A program made the translations under genes and the position numbers. A DNA stretch of 64,000 bases from assembly GCF_036669915.1 (NCBI RefSeq), contig NC_089324.1, positions 3,888,244 to 3,952,243 on the forward strand, in the 5' to 3' direction. This DNA comes from Pocillopora verrucosa (Eukaryota > Cnidaria > Anthozoa > Scleractinia > Pocilloporidae). Below, piece after piece: positions 63,586 through 64,000 of this stretch. The notes under the pieces were generated by a model that worked only from the letters and a program-made list of their open reading frames with translations, was not told where the DNA came from and ran no database searches. The stretch's first letter is position 1. Each line of letters opens with the position of its first letter.

Positions 63586-64000
63586 CTCTCAACGTCGATA
63601 AAATTTTTTTTCATATCATCCACTTGTTGAAGGTCGATGTCTATTTGGCAAGAAACAGTGACCTACTCCTTTTCTTTGAAAGCTTCCTCTTTGTGAACTT
63701 TTTTTTCCTTAGGGACGTAGTCGTGGTCTTTCAGAGAAATATCAGTGGAAACGCGGAAAATTTTGGCGGGAAGTTCGTCTATGCTGTCATCGCTAGCGTC
63801 TTGTTCTCTCCCCCATAGGCGTACGGGCCGGGGGGGCGGGGGGGGGCTGCAGCCCCCCCAAAATTTTGGGCAATTCAGATTTTTTGGGCAGCAAGAGAAA
63901 TTTGGGCAAAGCCAGTTTTTAAAGATGTTTTCAAGTTTTTTATTGAAATAGATAGATATTTTCTATTTTTACCTGAATTTAAAAATGGAAAGCCAGTTAA
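63586..64000. other. Right edge: degenerate minus-strand coding remnant and G/C-tract repeat
   Basis: Minus-strand frame about 63,815-63,663 reads EQDASDDSIDELPAKIFRV and SLKDHDYVPKEKKVHKEEAF before TAG; a shifted frame continues KRKLSKKRSRSLFLAK up to the inverted-repeat element. It looks like a charged C-terminal region of an unknown protein, perhaps part of the element. From 63,820 a GC-rich palindrome (GGGGGCTGCAGCCCCC) and a TTTTGGGCA-rich repeat run to the window end. Confidence 0.35.

Noticed and set aside
63540..63818. 92-codon plus-strand frame at the right edge
   Set aside because: Its hydrophobic Phe/Leu-rich translation is the antisense of a Lys/Glu-rich minus-strand frame that looks more like coding sequence.

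Overview
This is nuclear DNA from an animal, most likely an anthozoan cnidarian and probably a stony coral. That placement is inferred from the gene set (a giant TPR-CHAT gene, NHL-type TRIM genes, intron-rich metazoan genes), the AT-rich introns and the dense MITE and SINE load. Nothing bacterial or viral is needed to explain it. Spliced genes were assembled by hand from splice signals, reading phase and remembered family sequences, not by database search.

Layout. 1-3.1 kb holds the last six exons of ALDH6A1 (+). 4.8-8.3 kb is a two-exon SOCS4/5-type gene (+, 440 aa). 11.6-19.4 kb is AAMP, a WD40 protein (-, 11 exons, 412 aa). It is divergent from TPGS1, a tubulin polyglutamylase subunit (+, 10 exons, 258 aa, 19.6-24.6 kb), with only 145 bp between the two start codons. 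27.8-29.9 kb is a broken NHL-TRIM gene (-) whose 5' half has been replaced by an inverted fragment of a CHAT protease gene. 33.4-39.2 kb is a TPR-CHAT gene (+) with an uninterrupted 1,850-codon frame: 30 exactly in-register 120-bp repeats, then a CHAT (caspase-like) domain with its His/Cys dyad. 40.0-41.6 kb is an intronless mitochondrial-type P450 pseudogene (-). 42.3-44.0 kb is a SETD2 fossil (-). 44.0-46.3 kb holds a tandem tRNA-Thr-like repeat, foldback elements and a HIRAN-domain remnant.

From 46.4 kb the TPGS1-to-TRIM interval recurs in direct orientation. Copy B (46.4-56.1 kb) has a dead TPGS1 and a nearly intact NHL-TRIM ending in a nonsense codon. A third, shorter copy C (56.6-59.1 kb) has a TRIM remnant cut by a LINE. 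59.4-61.9 kb is a broken class C GPCR (-). 62.7-63.6 kb is an inverted-repeat element, and the window ends in repeats.

How the parts relate: ALDH6A1, SOCS, AAMP and TPGS1 are ordinary conserved genes (valine/thymine catabolism, cytokine-type signalling, WD40 scaffold, cilia and microtubule modification). From 24.5 kb on is an accessory zone made by segmental duplication, gene-fragment exchange and small transposons. Its two candidate innate-immunity families, NHL-TRIM ubiquitin ligases and TPR-CHAT proteases, sit side by side and have exchanged sequence.
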